From Calothrix brevissima NIES-22 (GTDB lineage Bacteria > Cyanobacteriota > Cyanobacteriia > Cyanobacteriales > Nostocaceae), in contig NZ_AP018207.1 of NCBI RefSeq assembly GCF_002367995.1, forward strand, positions 1,426,001 to 1,490,000: a stretch of DNA of 64,000 nucleotides, read 5' to 3'. The position numbers were made by a program, and so were the translations under genes. The notes beneath the pieces were generated by a model. That model did not search any database and was not told where the DNA came from. It worked only from the letters and a program-made list of their open reading frames with translations. Below, piece after piece: positions 1 through 7,966 of the stretch (its first letter is position 1; the number at the start of each line of letters is the position of its first letter).

Positions 1-2
1 AC

Positions 3-812
3 GTAGGGGTTTGGTCTTTGCCTTTAGCTAGTGTGGTCTCAACACCAACAGTGCATACCTTACATGGTATCTTTACTCGCGATAATAACAAAGTTTTTCG
101 CCAGTACAGTACGCAACCATACATCAGCATTAGTGATGCCCAACGTCTGTTAAACATTAATTATGCAGCTACAGTCTATAATGGCATCAGCGTTGAGAAG
201 TTCCCCTTCTTTGCAGAACCGCAAGATCCGCCATATTTGGCATTTTTAGGACGCTTCTCCCCTGAAAAAGGGCCGCAACACGCTATAGCTATTGCTAAAA
301 AAACCGGTTGGCGCTTGAAGATGGCTGGTAAAGTTGATGTGGTAGATAAGGAGTTCTTTGAAAAAGAAATTGCTCCTCATATCGACGGTAAGCAAATCGA
401 GTTTCTCGGTGAAGTGAACCACGATCAAAAAGCCGAACTTTTAGGTAACGCAGCAATTACTCTGTTCCCCATTACCTGGTGCGAACCTTTTGGATTGGTA
501 ATGGCTGAATCTATGGCGACAGGTACACCAGTCATCGCCATGAATATGGGTTCTGTTTCTGAAGTAATTGCGAATGGCGAGACTGGTTATGTTTGCCAAA
601 GTTACGATGAAATGGCGGCGATGATTCCCAAAGCCTTAAAACTGAATCGCCAAAAATGCCGCGAACACGTAGAAAATAGATTTAGCGTTACCCAAATGGT
701 TAATGGCTATGAAGCAGTCTACGAAAAACTGGTTGGCGATCGCAACTGGCGTCATTGGTTCAACTCTGCAATCAGAAATTCTTTGGAATCTCTAACATCT
801 TTGACCAAATAA
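3..812 (+). CDS. Glycosyltransferase family 4 protein, C-terminal part (5' end outside window)
   Basis: The frame is open from the first bases of the window, so the N-terminus is missing. A TTG at base 18 is not a credible start, because the translation before and after it reads as the inside of a GT4 N-terminal domain (PTVHTLHG). The nucleotide-sugar-binding half is complete: a GRFSPEKG strand-turn motif after YLAF, then FLGEV, and EPFGLVMAE, the E-x7-E type motif of retaining GT4 enzymes, followed by GTPVIAMNMGSVSEVI. Such enzymes transfer a sugar from an activated donor to an acceptor in polysaccharide or glycolipid synthesis at the cytosolic face of the membrane. Substrate cannot be read from sequence. 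No operon partner is visible inside the window. Confidence 0.85.
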   Translation, partial: VGVWSLPLASVVSTPTVHTLHGIFTRDNNKVFRQYSTQPYISISDAQRLLNINYAATVYNGISVEKFPFFAEPQDPPYLAFLGRFSPEKGPQHAIAIAKKTGWRLKMAGKVDVVDKEFFEKEIAPHIDGKQIEFLGEVNHDQKAELLGNAAITLFPITWCEPFGLVMAESMATGTPVIAMNMGSVSEVIANGETGYVCQSYDEMAAMIPKALKLNRQKCREHVENRFSVTQMVNGYEAVYEKLVGDRNWRHWFNSAIRNSLESLTSLTK

Positions 813-1166
813 TTACTAATTTGGAATTTCACAATTCGGACGCAATCTAGTAGTTCATCGCATTAATTCTGTGGGGTAAGTTTCTGCTTATTTTCTCTTC
901 CTTTGTGTACTTCGCGTCTTTGCGGTTCGTTTTGTACCCCTCGAAATTTTTGCGACAGACTACTAGTATACCGCCGCATTAATCATGATGGGTAGCTTCC
1001 GTAGTCAGGAATTCAGTCCTGTTCTTAAAAACCCTCTGTGCTGACTACTCATATTAATGTATCCATCATCATTTAATGGGATAGACAAAGAGGTTTTAGG
1101 TCTTCAATTTGTAAATAATTTACTGATGCTCCCTAAATATGGGAGCTTTTTATTTTGGCGATGAGT
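813..1166. other. Intergenic stretch with dispersed-repeat debris
   Basis: No gene is supported here. It contains a fragment of the widespread cyanobacterial intergenic sequence rich in 'cttcgcgtctttgcg' (near 909-925) and a stretch around 1003-1050 with 'gtagtcag' and 'ctgactac' ends. A rho-independent terminator closes it (separate entry). Confidence 0.5.
1128..1152 (+). terminator. Rho-independent terminator
   Basis: GCTCCC (1128-1133), a 7-base loop, then GGGAGC (1141-1146) followed by TTTTTA form a plus-strand terminator. It lies 316 bases after the glycosyltransferase stop, so either that transcript has a long 3' UTR or a short RNA ends here. Confidence 0.6.
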
Positions 1167-1616
1167 TTAGATAGGAAATGGAGATGAAATTGGCTCATTA
1201 CGAAAGAACATTACATCAGAATAATTAAGTGCTTTATCAATGGCAGCGTAAAGTTCATTCTTTGACACAGGTTTAATTAAATAGATAAAAGGATAGGTAC
1301 TTTGTGCGCGTTCTATCGTACTTTTATCAGCGAATCCTGTAATATAAATAATCGGAATATGCAAATTGTGCCAAATTTCTTCTGCTGCTTGAATACCGTC
1401 AATTTCACCATAAAGTCGAATATTCATCAAAATTAAATTTGGTTGTAACTGATATGCTTTTTTAATCGCTAATTCTCCTGAATTGGCAATATCTATGACT
1501 GTATAACCCCAACATTCTAAAATATCTTGCATGTTGAGAGCGAGGCTATAATCATCTTCAACTATCAGAATTTTAACTGGATTATTGGGTTCTGTATTTA
1601 AAAGTAAGTTCATCAT
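1167..1616 (-). CDS. Single-domain response regulator with Asn in place of the phosphoacceptor Asp
   Basis: 149 residues forming one receiver (CheY-like) domain with a short unrelated tail. The acidic triad E20-D21-D22, Thr93 (YITGFAD) and Lys115 (LIKPVS) are all in place. The residue that should be phosphorylated reads N65 (ILMNIRL; families of this type normally have MDIRL). The codon is AAT and the frame is otherwise intact, so this looks like a real substitution. Classical phosphorelay signalling is therefore unlikely. The protein may act as a constitutive or phosphorylation-independent partner, or may be decaying. It lies 43 bases downstream of another receiver gene on the same strand, beside a collapsed histidine kinase, suggesting what is left of one two-component locus. 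ATG-ATG start at 1616; the second ATG is equally possible. Confidence 0.85.
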   Translation of the reverse strand: MMNLLLNTEPNNPVKILIVEDDYSLALNMQDILECWGYTVIDIANSGELAIKKAYQLQPNLILMNIRLYGEIDGIQAAEEIWHNLHIPIIYITGFADKSTIERAQSTYPFIYLIKPVSKNELYAAIDKALNYSDVMFFRNEPISSPFPI

Positions 1617-1659
1617 ATTTATACTCCTGATTTGGCAAATTTATATTGACGGGGAAAGT

Positions 1660-2058
1660 CTAAAACTGAGAAATTGATAGAGAATCCCAACCCAAAATTT
1701 GAGAAATCCGATCAGACAGTGTTAGTGGATTAAAAGGTTTGAGAATGACACCTGAAATTGCATACTGTTGCAGAAAATCTGGCTCTAACCATCGCGCTGC
1801 AGCACTCAACAGCACCACAGGAATTGCTTGGGTTTCTGGATTATTTCTGAGTTGATTCATAAATTTAAAATAATCCATACAGTGCATTAATAAGTCCACC
1901 ACAATTGCATCAGGATGGTTTAACAAGGCTTGCTGGAATCCTTCAACCGAAGAATTAGCAATTACTACATTCCAACCCCCTAAATCTGTGAGACATAGTT
2001 CCACAAGTTCTCGCACATTGAGTTCATCATCAATTAGTAAGATAGTTTTATTGGACAT
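1660..2058 (-). CDS. Single-domain response regulator (CheY-like)
   Basis: 132 residues, a complete receiver domain: D10-D11, phosphoacceptor D55 in IVVDLLMH, Ser85 (LLSAAAR) in the switch position, and K107 in ILKPFN. There is no output domain, so it probably acts by protein contact after phosphorylation by a hybrid or orphan histidine kinase. It precedes the Asn65 receiver gene on the same strand with a 43-base gap, so the two are probably co-transcribed. The sequence HCMDYFKFMNQL after the active site is atypical for motility CheY proteins and closer to the small regulators that accompany cyanobacterial hybrid kinases. ATG start at 2058 has no strong ribosome binding site. Confidence 0.85.
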   Translation of the reverse strand: MSNKTILLIDDELNVRELVELCLTDLGGWNVVIANSSVEGFQQALLNHPDAIVVDLLMHCMDYFKFMNQLRNNPETQAIPVVLLSAAARWLEPDFLQQYAISGVILKPFNPLTLSDRISQILGWDSLSISQF

Positions 2059-2126
2059 TATTAACTACCTCTAATGTCCACATTGAAAAATACTCTAGTA
2101 ATAAACATTGATAACGATTGATTAAT

Positions 2127-2327
2127 TTAATCAGCCAGAATGCATTCGCCAAAATTTAAGTTGTGACGAATGTTTCTCACCTGCGCTTTAATTTGGGCAT
2201 CAATAGAGTTATAAAATATCACAAGCATAAAGTATTGACCCGTAATTTTACGGTCATAGAAAGTTGAAGGTGAAGATAAATCAGCCTTGAAAAATGTTAA
2301 AAATGGGTAAATTTGAAAATTTTTCAT
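2127..2327 (-). CDS. Small hypothetical ORF (66 aa), doubtful
   Basis: A 66-residue open frame upstream of the receiver genes on the same strand, starting at ATG 2327. I recognise no domain. Composition is mixed hydrophobic with a QYFMLVIFYN stretch. It could be a real small protein leading the response-regulator transcript, a degraded piece of a larger signalling gene, or chance. Its only support is its position between two signalling genes and a normal amino acid composition. Confidence 0.25.
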   Translation of the reverse strand: MKNFQIYPFLTFFKADLSSPSTFYDRKITGQYFMLVIFYNSIDAQIKAQVRNIRHNLNFGECILAD

Positions 2328-2470
2328 ATATCCTGCTGATGTTCTCAGGGATTTTCATTACACCAGCAAGGTAAATGACAAAAATAAAGAACTGATAAAA
2401 ACCGCAATTTTATTACAAAACTTAACAATAACAATATTTAGAGACGCGATAACCCTTGTCTGTACAATTA

Positions 2471-2839
2471 TCATTTGTCCCCTGCTTCCTCTGCTTCAGC
2501 TATTGGTAGTGTGAAGAAAAATGTGCTCCCGATACCAAGGGTACTCTCAGCCCAGATTTTGCCACCATGTTGATCGATGATGGTACGACAGATGGCTAAT
2601 CCTAAGCCTGTACCGCCTTTGAGGCGAGAGTCGGAGACATCTACTTGCTGAAATCGTTGAAAGATGGTTTCTAATTTGTCTGCGGGAATACCTCTACCGC
2701 GATCGCGAATCCAACGAATCGAACCATCAGGGCGGATAATGCGATATTTTTTCTCAAATTTCCCGGCTTTAAGCTGTTCTACCATTTCCAGTTGCACGCG
2801 ATCGCAAATGACCAATGACAAATGACCAATGACAGCCAT
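2471..2839 (-). pseudogene. Collapsed sensor histidine kinase: PAS/PAC end fused to HATPase_c end
   Basis: Two kinase pieces are joined in frame. Residues about 15-45 are the end of a PAS/PAC sensor domain (KKYRIIRPDGSIRWIRD). From residue 46 on the protein is the second half of a histidine-kinase ATPase domain: G1 box (D-x-G-x-G-I-P), F box (IFQRFQQ), G2 box (GGTGLGLAIC), ending in GSTFFFTLP. The dimerisation/H box and the N box that should lie between them are absent, so no kinase activity is expected. The junction is the bases coding R-D-R-G, which contain a HIP1 octamer (2699-2706). The apparent N-terminus is translated from a tandem intergenic repeat (about 2805-2835), so the true start is also lost. 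It is probably the remnant of the kinase that paired with the nearby receivers. Confidence 0.8.
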
Positions 2840-2880
2840 CGCGCGTTATCTTTAATTACACAGACCTATTGCTGTAAACA

Positions 2881-3717
2881 ATGGTTGATATCAAACAGAA
2901 AGTAGATTTTCTGGCAAAAAAATTCGTTCCATCTCATCGATTTTTGCGCACCCAAGAATCCACAATCGATCGCAGCCATATACTGCAAACAGCACTCAAC
3001 CCTGCATCAATCAAAGTCCTCAACTGGAATATCGCCAAGAAAAGTTATCACGAAAATTGGATGCGGGATTTTTTAATCATCCTTGAGCAACATCAACCAG
3101 ACTTAATTTTTCTCCAAGAATTCCGTCTTGATATAGATGCCAAGAATATCGTGGAATTGGTAAATATGAGTTGGAGCTTTGCGCCTAACTTTATTGATGC
3201 CCATCATCAAAGTTATTCGGGCATTTTAACCGCAGCTAAAATTAGTCCACTGCATAAAAGAGCCATCATTACTAAACATTATGAACCAATTATTAAAACT
3301 CCTAAAGTCTCCCTCATGGCTGAATACCCCTTATCTCACAATCACAATAGTCTCTTAACCATTAATAGTCATTTGATAAATTTCGTCAATCTCCATAAAT
3401 TTAAAACCCAATTACATGAATTAGAGCTAGCACTATCTACCCATCAAGGGCCGATTATCTTCTCAGGAGATTTCAACACTTGGAATCGCCAAAGAGCCTT
3501 ACTTCTTTATAAAGTAGCTACCCGATTAGGATTAATGCCAGTGTCTTTTGCACCACACCAAAGCAAGAAAATTAAACGCTTTCTTTTATCCCCGCCATTA
3601 GACTATATATTTTATCGCGGACTCAAGGAACATAAAATTAATGCTAGGGTCTTAGAAGATATTAATTCATCAGATCACAAGCCATTATTAGCAGAGTTTT
3701 CTTATATAAATACTTAA
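2881..3717 (+). CDS. Endonuclease/exonuclease/phosphatase (EEP) family protein
   Basis: 278 residues from ATG 2881. EEP metal-dependent phosphodiesterase motifs occur in order: VLNWNIAKKS (N-terminal Asn-containing strand, about residue 47), DLIFLQEFRLD (metal-binding Glu), IIFSGDFNTWNR (D/N catalytic pair, about residue 195), and SSDHKPLLAEF (catalytic D-H pair near residue 264). All catalytic positions of the fold are present, so it should be active. The family includes DNases, AP endonucleases, sphingomyelinases and inositol phosphatases, and sequence alone does not settle which. I see no signal peptide, so it is probably cytosolic. It is followed after 263 bases by a cardiolipin synthase on the same strand, which makes a phospholipid-related role possible but unproven. 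Confidence 0.85.
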   Translation: MVDIKQKVDFLAKKFVPSHRFLRTQESTIDRSHILQTALNPASIKVLNWNIAKKSYHENWMRDFLIILEQHQPDLIFLQEFRLDIDAKNIVELVNMSWSFAPNFIDAHHQSYSGILTAAKISPLHKRAIITKHYEPIIKTPKVSLMAEYPLSHNHNSLLTINSHLINFVNLHKFKTQLHELELALSTHQGPIIFSGDFNTWNRQRALLLYKVATRLGLMPVSFAPHQSKKIKRFLLSPPLDYIFYRGLKEHKINARVLEDINSSDHKPLLAEFSYINT

Positions 3718-3775
3718 AAAATTATTATATTTAGATGCGACATTTGCTGATAATATTTGGTGCTTATACCATTTC

Positions 3776-3880
3776 GATATGAAGATGCATATTATTAGCC
3801 TGCGGAGGCAGGCTTTGTTTGTTTAGCCCCACCCTTCTAGGGTGAGGGCGTTAATGTGCAACCTCACATAGAATTGGTAT
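3776..3880. repeat. MITE-like dispersed repeat with imperfect ATACCA ends
   Basis: A 105-base segment starts with 'ataccatttc' and ends with 'gaattggtat', an imperfect terminal inverted repeat. Internally it has a perfect stem around 3800-3813 ('cctgcggaggcagg') followed by 'tagccccacccttctagggtgaggg'-type sequence. A related block recurs at about 59120-59208, showing it is a dispersed element. Confidence 0.5.
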
Positions 3881-3980
3881 TAATAGTTAATTGCCAGGAG
3901 GTTTACCAAATAAAATATCAGCAGCTTAAGCCTCAAATACAACTGAAAAATAAACCTAAAAAAATTATATAAAATTACAG

Positions 3981-5423
3981 ATGTTAATAGATAGTAGTGC
4001 CATAACTATTTATAGTGCGGCTACAGTTATTGCTCATGCTTTAGGAATCGCCCATGCAGCCCACGCAGTAATGACAGTGCGTTCTTCACAAGGCGCGATC
4101 GCTTGGGGAATTTCTTTAGTAACTTTTCCCTGGTTAAGCATTCCCTTATATTGGGTATTAGGCAGAACTAAATTTCATGGATACGCTGAAGCCTTGCGCT
4201 CAGTTTACGCCGAACACTATCAGCTAGCCCGTCAAACCTATAATGAGATTGCCCAATTTCAGGTTCCGCTACCAGATAATTTAGCCAGGTTGCAACCATT
4301 AGCGAAAACCTTTACCGGTATACCCTTCACATCCGGTAATGCAGCCGAATTGCTAATTAATGGTCAAAAAACCTATGAAGCCATGTTAAGCGCGATCGCC
4401 TCTGCCACAAATTACATTTTGCTGCAATCATACATCGTCAACGATGACCAAGCTGGAGAAGAATTCAAACAAGCATTGATAGAAAAAGCCAAGCAAGGAG
4501 TTAATATCTACTTTCTCTACGATGAAATCGGTTCTAACAAACTATCTCGTAGTTATCTTCAATCTCTACGCAAACATGGTATTGAAGTTAGTGCATTTCA
4601 CACAACTAAAGGTAAAGGTAACCGCTTTCAACTCAACTTTCGCAATCATCGCAAGATTATAGTCGTAGATGGTGCAGTCGGATTTGTCGGCGGTTTAAAC
4701 ATCGGTGACGAATATCTAGGCAAAAATCCCCGTCTCAGTCCTTGGCGCGATACTCACATGAAACTACAAGGGCCGACAGTCCAAAGTTTGCAAGCTTCAT
4801 TTATGCAAGATTGGTATTGGGCGACGCGAAACTTAATTGATGTCAATTGGGAAATTAAACCTCACCAAGAAGCCAACCAAACCGCATTTGTTTTACCTAC
4901 AGGCCCCGCAGATCGGCTCAAAGCATGTAACCTATTTTTTGTCAATGCAATTAACGAAGCGCAAACCCGGCTATGGATTGCTACCCCTTACTTTGTCCCC
5001 GATGACGCCACCTTAACAGCCTTAAAACTAGCTGCGATGCGGGGTGTAGATGTGCAGATTCTTTTACCCAATCGCCCCGATCATTTATTTGTTTATCTTT
5101 GTTCTTTTTCCTACTACAGCGAAATGAACGATATTGGCATCAAATTATATCGTTACAAACAAGGATTTATGCATCAAAAAATCATCCTCATTGATGACGA
5201 TATGGCAGGAGTAGGCACAGTTAATTTAGATAATCGCTCATTTTTTCTCAACTTTGAAGTTATGGGTTTTGTCGCTGCATCCTCATTTGTAGCCAGTGTT
5301 GAGAAAATGTTAGAGGACGATTTAGCGGTTTCTGTGAAAGTTAATTATGCTGAATATCACAAAAAACCTTTGTGGTTTAAGTTAGCGGTGAGAATTTCTA
5401 GGTTGTTGATGCCATTGCTGTAA
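3981..5423 (+). CDS. cls: Cardiolipin synthase (phospholipase D superfamily)
   Basis: 480 residues, the usual length for bacterial Cls. The N-terminus has two membrane segments (about residues 5-30 and 38-60), then two HKD catalytic motifs: NHRKIIVVDGAVGFVGGLN (His near 222) and MHQKIILIDDDMAGVGTVN (His near 397). Each is followed by the expected Gly/Asn residues. The enzyme condenses two phosphatidylglycerol molecules, or a similar pair, to cardiolipin and glycerol at the plasma membrane. The gene stands alone on the plus strand after a MITE-like element, with ATG 3981 and no strong ribosome binding site. Assignment as synthase rather than another PLD enzyme rests on the N-terminal membrane segments plus the exact HKD spacing. 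Confidence 0.93.
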   Translation: MLIDSSAITIYSAATVIAHALGIAHAAHAVMTVRSSQGAIAWGISLVTFPWLSIPLYWVLGRTKFHGYAEALRSVYAEHYQLARQTYNEIAQFQVPLPDNLARLQPLAKTFTGIPFTSGNAAELLINGQKTYEAMLSAIASATNYILLQSYIVNDDQAGEEFKQALIEKAKQGVNIYFLYDEIGSNKLSRSYLQSLRKHGIEVSAFHTTKGKGNRFQLNFRNHRKIIVVDGAVGFVGGLNIGDEYLGKNPRLSPWRDTHMKLQGPTVQSLQASFMQDWYWATRNLIDVNWEIKPHQEANQTAFVLPTGPADRLKACNLFFVNAINEAQTRLWIATPYFVPDDATLTALKLAAMRGVDVQILLPNRPDHLFVYLCSFSYYSEMNDIGIKLYRYKQGFMHQKIILIDDDMAGVGTVNLDNRSFFLNFEVMGFVAASSFVASVEKMLEDDLAVSVKVNYAEYHKKPLWFKLAVRISRLLMPLL

Positions 5424-5966
5424 AGTTCCCCAACAGACAAAACATCATCCCAGCTTGAAAAAGAAGGACTCAAAGAGCGATCGCATTATCCGTTGGCAAT
5501 CTCAGCCAGTGCATACATTGTTAATGTAAGGCGAGTTATTTGTCAGAAGCGATCGCATTATTCGTGGGCAATATCAGCCAGTGCTTGATTAATTGCATCA
5601 TCGCTCACACCATGCCGTTTTAAACTTGCAATTAACGCATTCACTGTGTTGTTTTCTAACCGTTTTAAGTCTGCACGCAATCCTTGCCCAATATACGCAC
5701 GCATTAATGGCTGGTAACCAGAAAAACCTAATATCGGTGCAAACTAAAAGTCGATTCTTTGCGCCTTTGCGCCTTTGCGTGAGATAAAAATCATCCCATA
5801 AATCAGCAACGTCAGAATTTGAATTTTTCTCATAAAAACATATGATGTAATTCTTAACCGAAATTGCATCATATATTTCTTGGTTTTAAATAAAAATGGT
5901 GCGTTACACTTCGCGGTAACACACCCTACATTTTATGCAAAAATCAAATAGTACACTATTTAAAAC
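5424..5966. other. Intergenic region with remnants of a tandemly duplicated gene end
   Basis: No intact gene. It holds two diverged direct copies of a 36-base block (5477-5512 and 5549-5584), a 61-codon minus-strand gene remnant (separate entry), and a fragment of the 'gcgcctttgcg' dispersed repeat near 5758-5785. Confidence 0.6.
5558..5743 (-). pseudogene. C-terminal remnant of an unidentified protein
   Basis: A 61-codon minus-strand frame opens directly after a stop (TAG at 5744-5746) with no start codon before its fourteenth residue. It reads like the tail of a real protein: amphipathic segments, GQGLRADLKRLENNTVNALI, and SDDAINQALADIAHE at the end. A second, shorter copy of the last codons (ALAEIANG and stop) sits at 5486-5512 in the same orientation, so the 3' end of a gene was duplicated and then decayed. 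I do not recognise the family. Confidence 0.5.
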
Positions 5967-6392
5967 TTAGCGTTGCACTGAGTTAGAGATATCTCTACCT
6001 GCTTTAGCTGCACTATCTTTAACACCACCAGCAGTTTCCTTAGCACCTTCTACATAGCCAGAGCCAAATTCTTTCAAAGCTTCGGCTGATTGTTGACCAA
6101 TCCGTTGTAAACGTTCACCAGGTGCGCCTTTTGTTTCCCTTGCTTCGCGATTCCATTGACCTGTAGTTTTAGGTCTTTGAGCATCATTTTCTGATACTCT
6201 TTCGCGGACTTGGTCGCGTAACTCTTTACTACTACGTCCAGTATCGTCAATGTAGGCGCTATTGCGTCCATGATCTACATTAGTTGTCAGGACAATCAAA
6301 CCAACAAAGACAACAGATAAAAAACGCTTGATTTGAAATCCTTGAAACAAAGAACTAATATAAGCGATCGCATTAGAAATCACATTCTTCAT
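5967..6392 (-). CDS. Membrane-anchored or secreted LEA-like hypothetical protein
   Basis: 141 residues from ATG 6392. A basic N-terminus and one hydrophobic segment (about residues 22-38, FLSVVFVGLIVLTT) could be a signal peptide or anchor. The rest is hydrophilic and rich in R, E, K, Q, G and A without Cys. The C-terminal third (EFGSGYVEGAKETAGGVKD) has the Ala/Gly/Lys/Glu bias of late-embryogenesis-abundant-like desiccation proteins. I infer a disordered or helical stress protein outside the cytoplasm. No enzyme motif is visible. It is a solitary gene flanked by repeat-rich DNA. Confidence 0.65.
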   Translation of the reverse strand: MKNVISNAIAYISSLFQGFQIKRFLSVVFVGLIVLTTNVDHGRNSAYIDDTGRSSKELRDQVRERVSENDAQRPKTTGQWNREARETKGAPGERLQRIGQQSAEALKEFGSGYVEGAKETAGGVKDSAAKAGRDISNSVQR

Positions 6393-7057
6393 GCTAATAC
6401 TCCCTTGGTAAAATTATCGATGATTTCCAGATTGTCGAGATACCCTTGGCTCACTCCAAAATTAGCTAACTCATAAAAAACTGAAGTTAGTTTCTCTGGG
6501 AAATTAAGCTATCAATGGAATTATGGATTTATTGATGAAATCAAGCCAATGACTCTTTTGATTACAAATTAAGACTAACTAGAAAAAATTATTTATCCCT
6601 CTAACAAAAGTCAGAGTTTGCTGAGAAATAATACCAATTTGCAAAAATAATGCGACAGATGGTAGGGGCATGGCAATGCCATGCCCTCTAGAATATATTG
6701 ATACGCTGCAAAAATAATTTACAGCAGCTTTCACCTATTTGAACCACATCTATCGTAGGGAACACAGGCAATCTTTTGGTACATACAATAATTTTACTGA
6801 TGCCGTGCCCCTACAGCGTGGTCTATTTACCTGAAAATAGCTGTAAATTGGTATAAATTAAGCAATTTATGGAAACATACCAATTTTGACGCAATATCCT
6901 TGAGGCGATCGCTCTTTTTATCTTTATATATATGTATATAAAAATACTCACATTTGCTTTCATTTCTGAAGTAAAAATGCGAGTTACGCTTAATCGGATT
7001 ATTCAATATTCAGATATTGGGGTAGTTGCTAACCCTGGTAACCACTATAGCTTGACG
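6393..7057. other. Long repeat-bearing intergenic region
   Basis: 665 bases without a supported gene. The middle holds a MITE-like element (6631-6854). Short open frames on both strands have no recognisable composition and are not called. Confidence 0.6.
6631..6854. mobile_element. Putative MITE-like element with perfect 10-bp terminal inverted repeats
   Basis: The segment begins ATACCAATTT (6631-6640) and ends AAATTGGTAT (6845-6854), an exact 10-bp terminal inverted repeat enclosing 204 bases with no coding capacity. Inside is a perfect 10-1-10 palindrome (6666-6675 / 6677-6686) and, near 6800-6815, an inverted relative of the same 'gtaggggcatgg' sequence. The 3776-3880 repeat has similar ATACCA ends. 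No transposase is nearby, so any mobility would be in trans. Confidence 0.5.
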
Positions 7058-7699
7058 TTAATGTACATCGTCATATTCTGCTGTTTCTACCCGTCTTGCT
7101 TCCATCCGTGGCGGTAAAAATTCAGCCCGACGTACAGGAACTAAAGGCGATGTCTGACCTTGGTAGGGGTGAATTACTTGTACAGTCCGGGCAGAGCGCT
7201 GTTTTGGAGAAAACAAAGCCAATACACCAGCAACGACAACGCCACCACCAATGGTTAAAGTCATACCGCCTACCGCCCAAACTATAGGTGAAGACCACCA
7301 AGGATTTTGCGGTTGTAAAGCGTTTTTCTGATTATTTTGTTGAGCAAATTGCAGTTGTTGTTGCTGCTGATTGTAGCTTTGAAATTGCCACTGGAGTTGT
7401 TGATTTTGGGTTCTCAACTGCTCGTTATCGCTTCTTAACCGCGCCATTTCCGATTTCAGCGTTTCTAATTCAGCTCGCTGATCTGAATTAGGCGCAGTTG
7501 GCGGCTGGTTATTAGGATACATCGGTTGCCCATAAGGATACTGGGGCGGCGTCATCACCTGAGGTGCTACAACAGTAGGCATCTGTGGGGTAACCGCAAA
7601 ATTAGGTTGTAGAGAATTATTACCTGCCCCTTTGAGCAATACTAGAGCCGCTAAACCAGCTACGGCGACTCCACCGATAAATGCCATACTCTCACTCAT
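7058..7699 (-). CDS. Two-span membrane protein with Pro-rich and Gln-rich coiled-coil middle, unknown function
   Basis: 213 residues. It has an N-terminal hydrophobic segment (about 6-24), a Pro/Gln/Tyr-rich linker (30-70), a coiled-coil stretch with heptad-like Leu spacing and poly-Gln (about 74-125), a second membrane segment (about 136-162, IVWAVGGMTLTIGGGVVVAGVLALF), and a basic tail ending EYDDVH. With both helices in the membrane, the coiled coil would sit on one side and could mediate self-assembly. No catalytic motif is seen. Similar proteins in filamentous cyanobacteria have, to my memory, been called heterocyst-related, but nothing here proves that. Single gene, ATG 7699. Confidence 0.65.
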   Translation of the reverse strand: MSESMAFIGGVAVAGLAALVLLKGAGNNSLQPNFAVTPQMPTVVAPQVMTPPQYPYGQPMYPNNQPPTAPNSDQRAELETLKSEMARLRSDNEQLRTQNQQLQWQFQSYNQQQQQLQFAQQNNQKNALQPQNPWWSSPIVWAVGGMTLTIGGGVVVAGVLALFSPKQRSARTVQVIHPYQGQTSPLVPVRRAEFLPPRMEARRVETAEYDDVH

Positions 7700-7966
7700 C
7701 GCCTAAGCCCCTCAAATGCGACGTAATAATTATCATTTTTAACTGACTCACTCTCACACTCATATTTTTTTAGTTTACTTACACTTCACATAATACCCAA
7801 AGTATCAGCGATGTTCCCAGGTAGTTTTAGCACAGCATCATATGTGCTGCTTATATTCAATATTATATCTGTTAAATTATCTACCAATCCCCAGCAAAAA
7901 AACTACACTGTTATATATTTTTAATCTACTTTTCCCTAGTCATCAAGACTAGTATTTATACTAATG

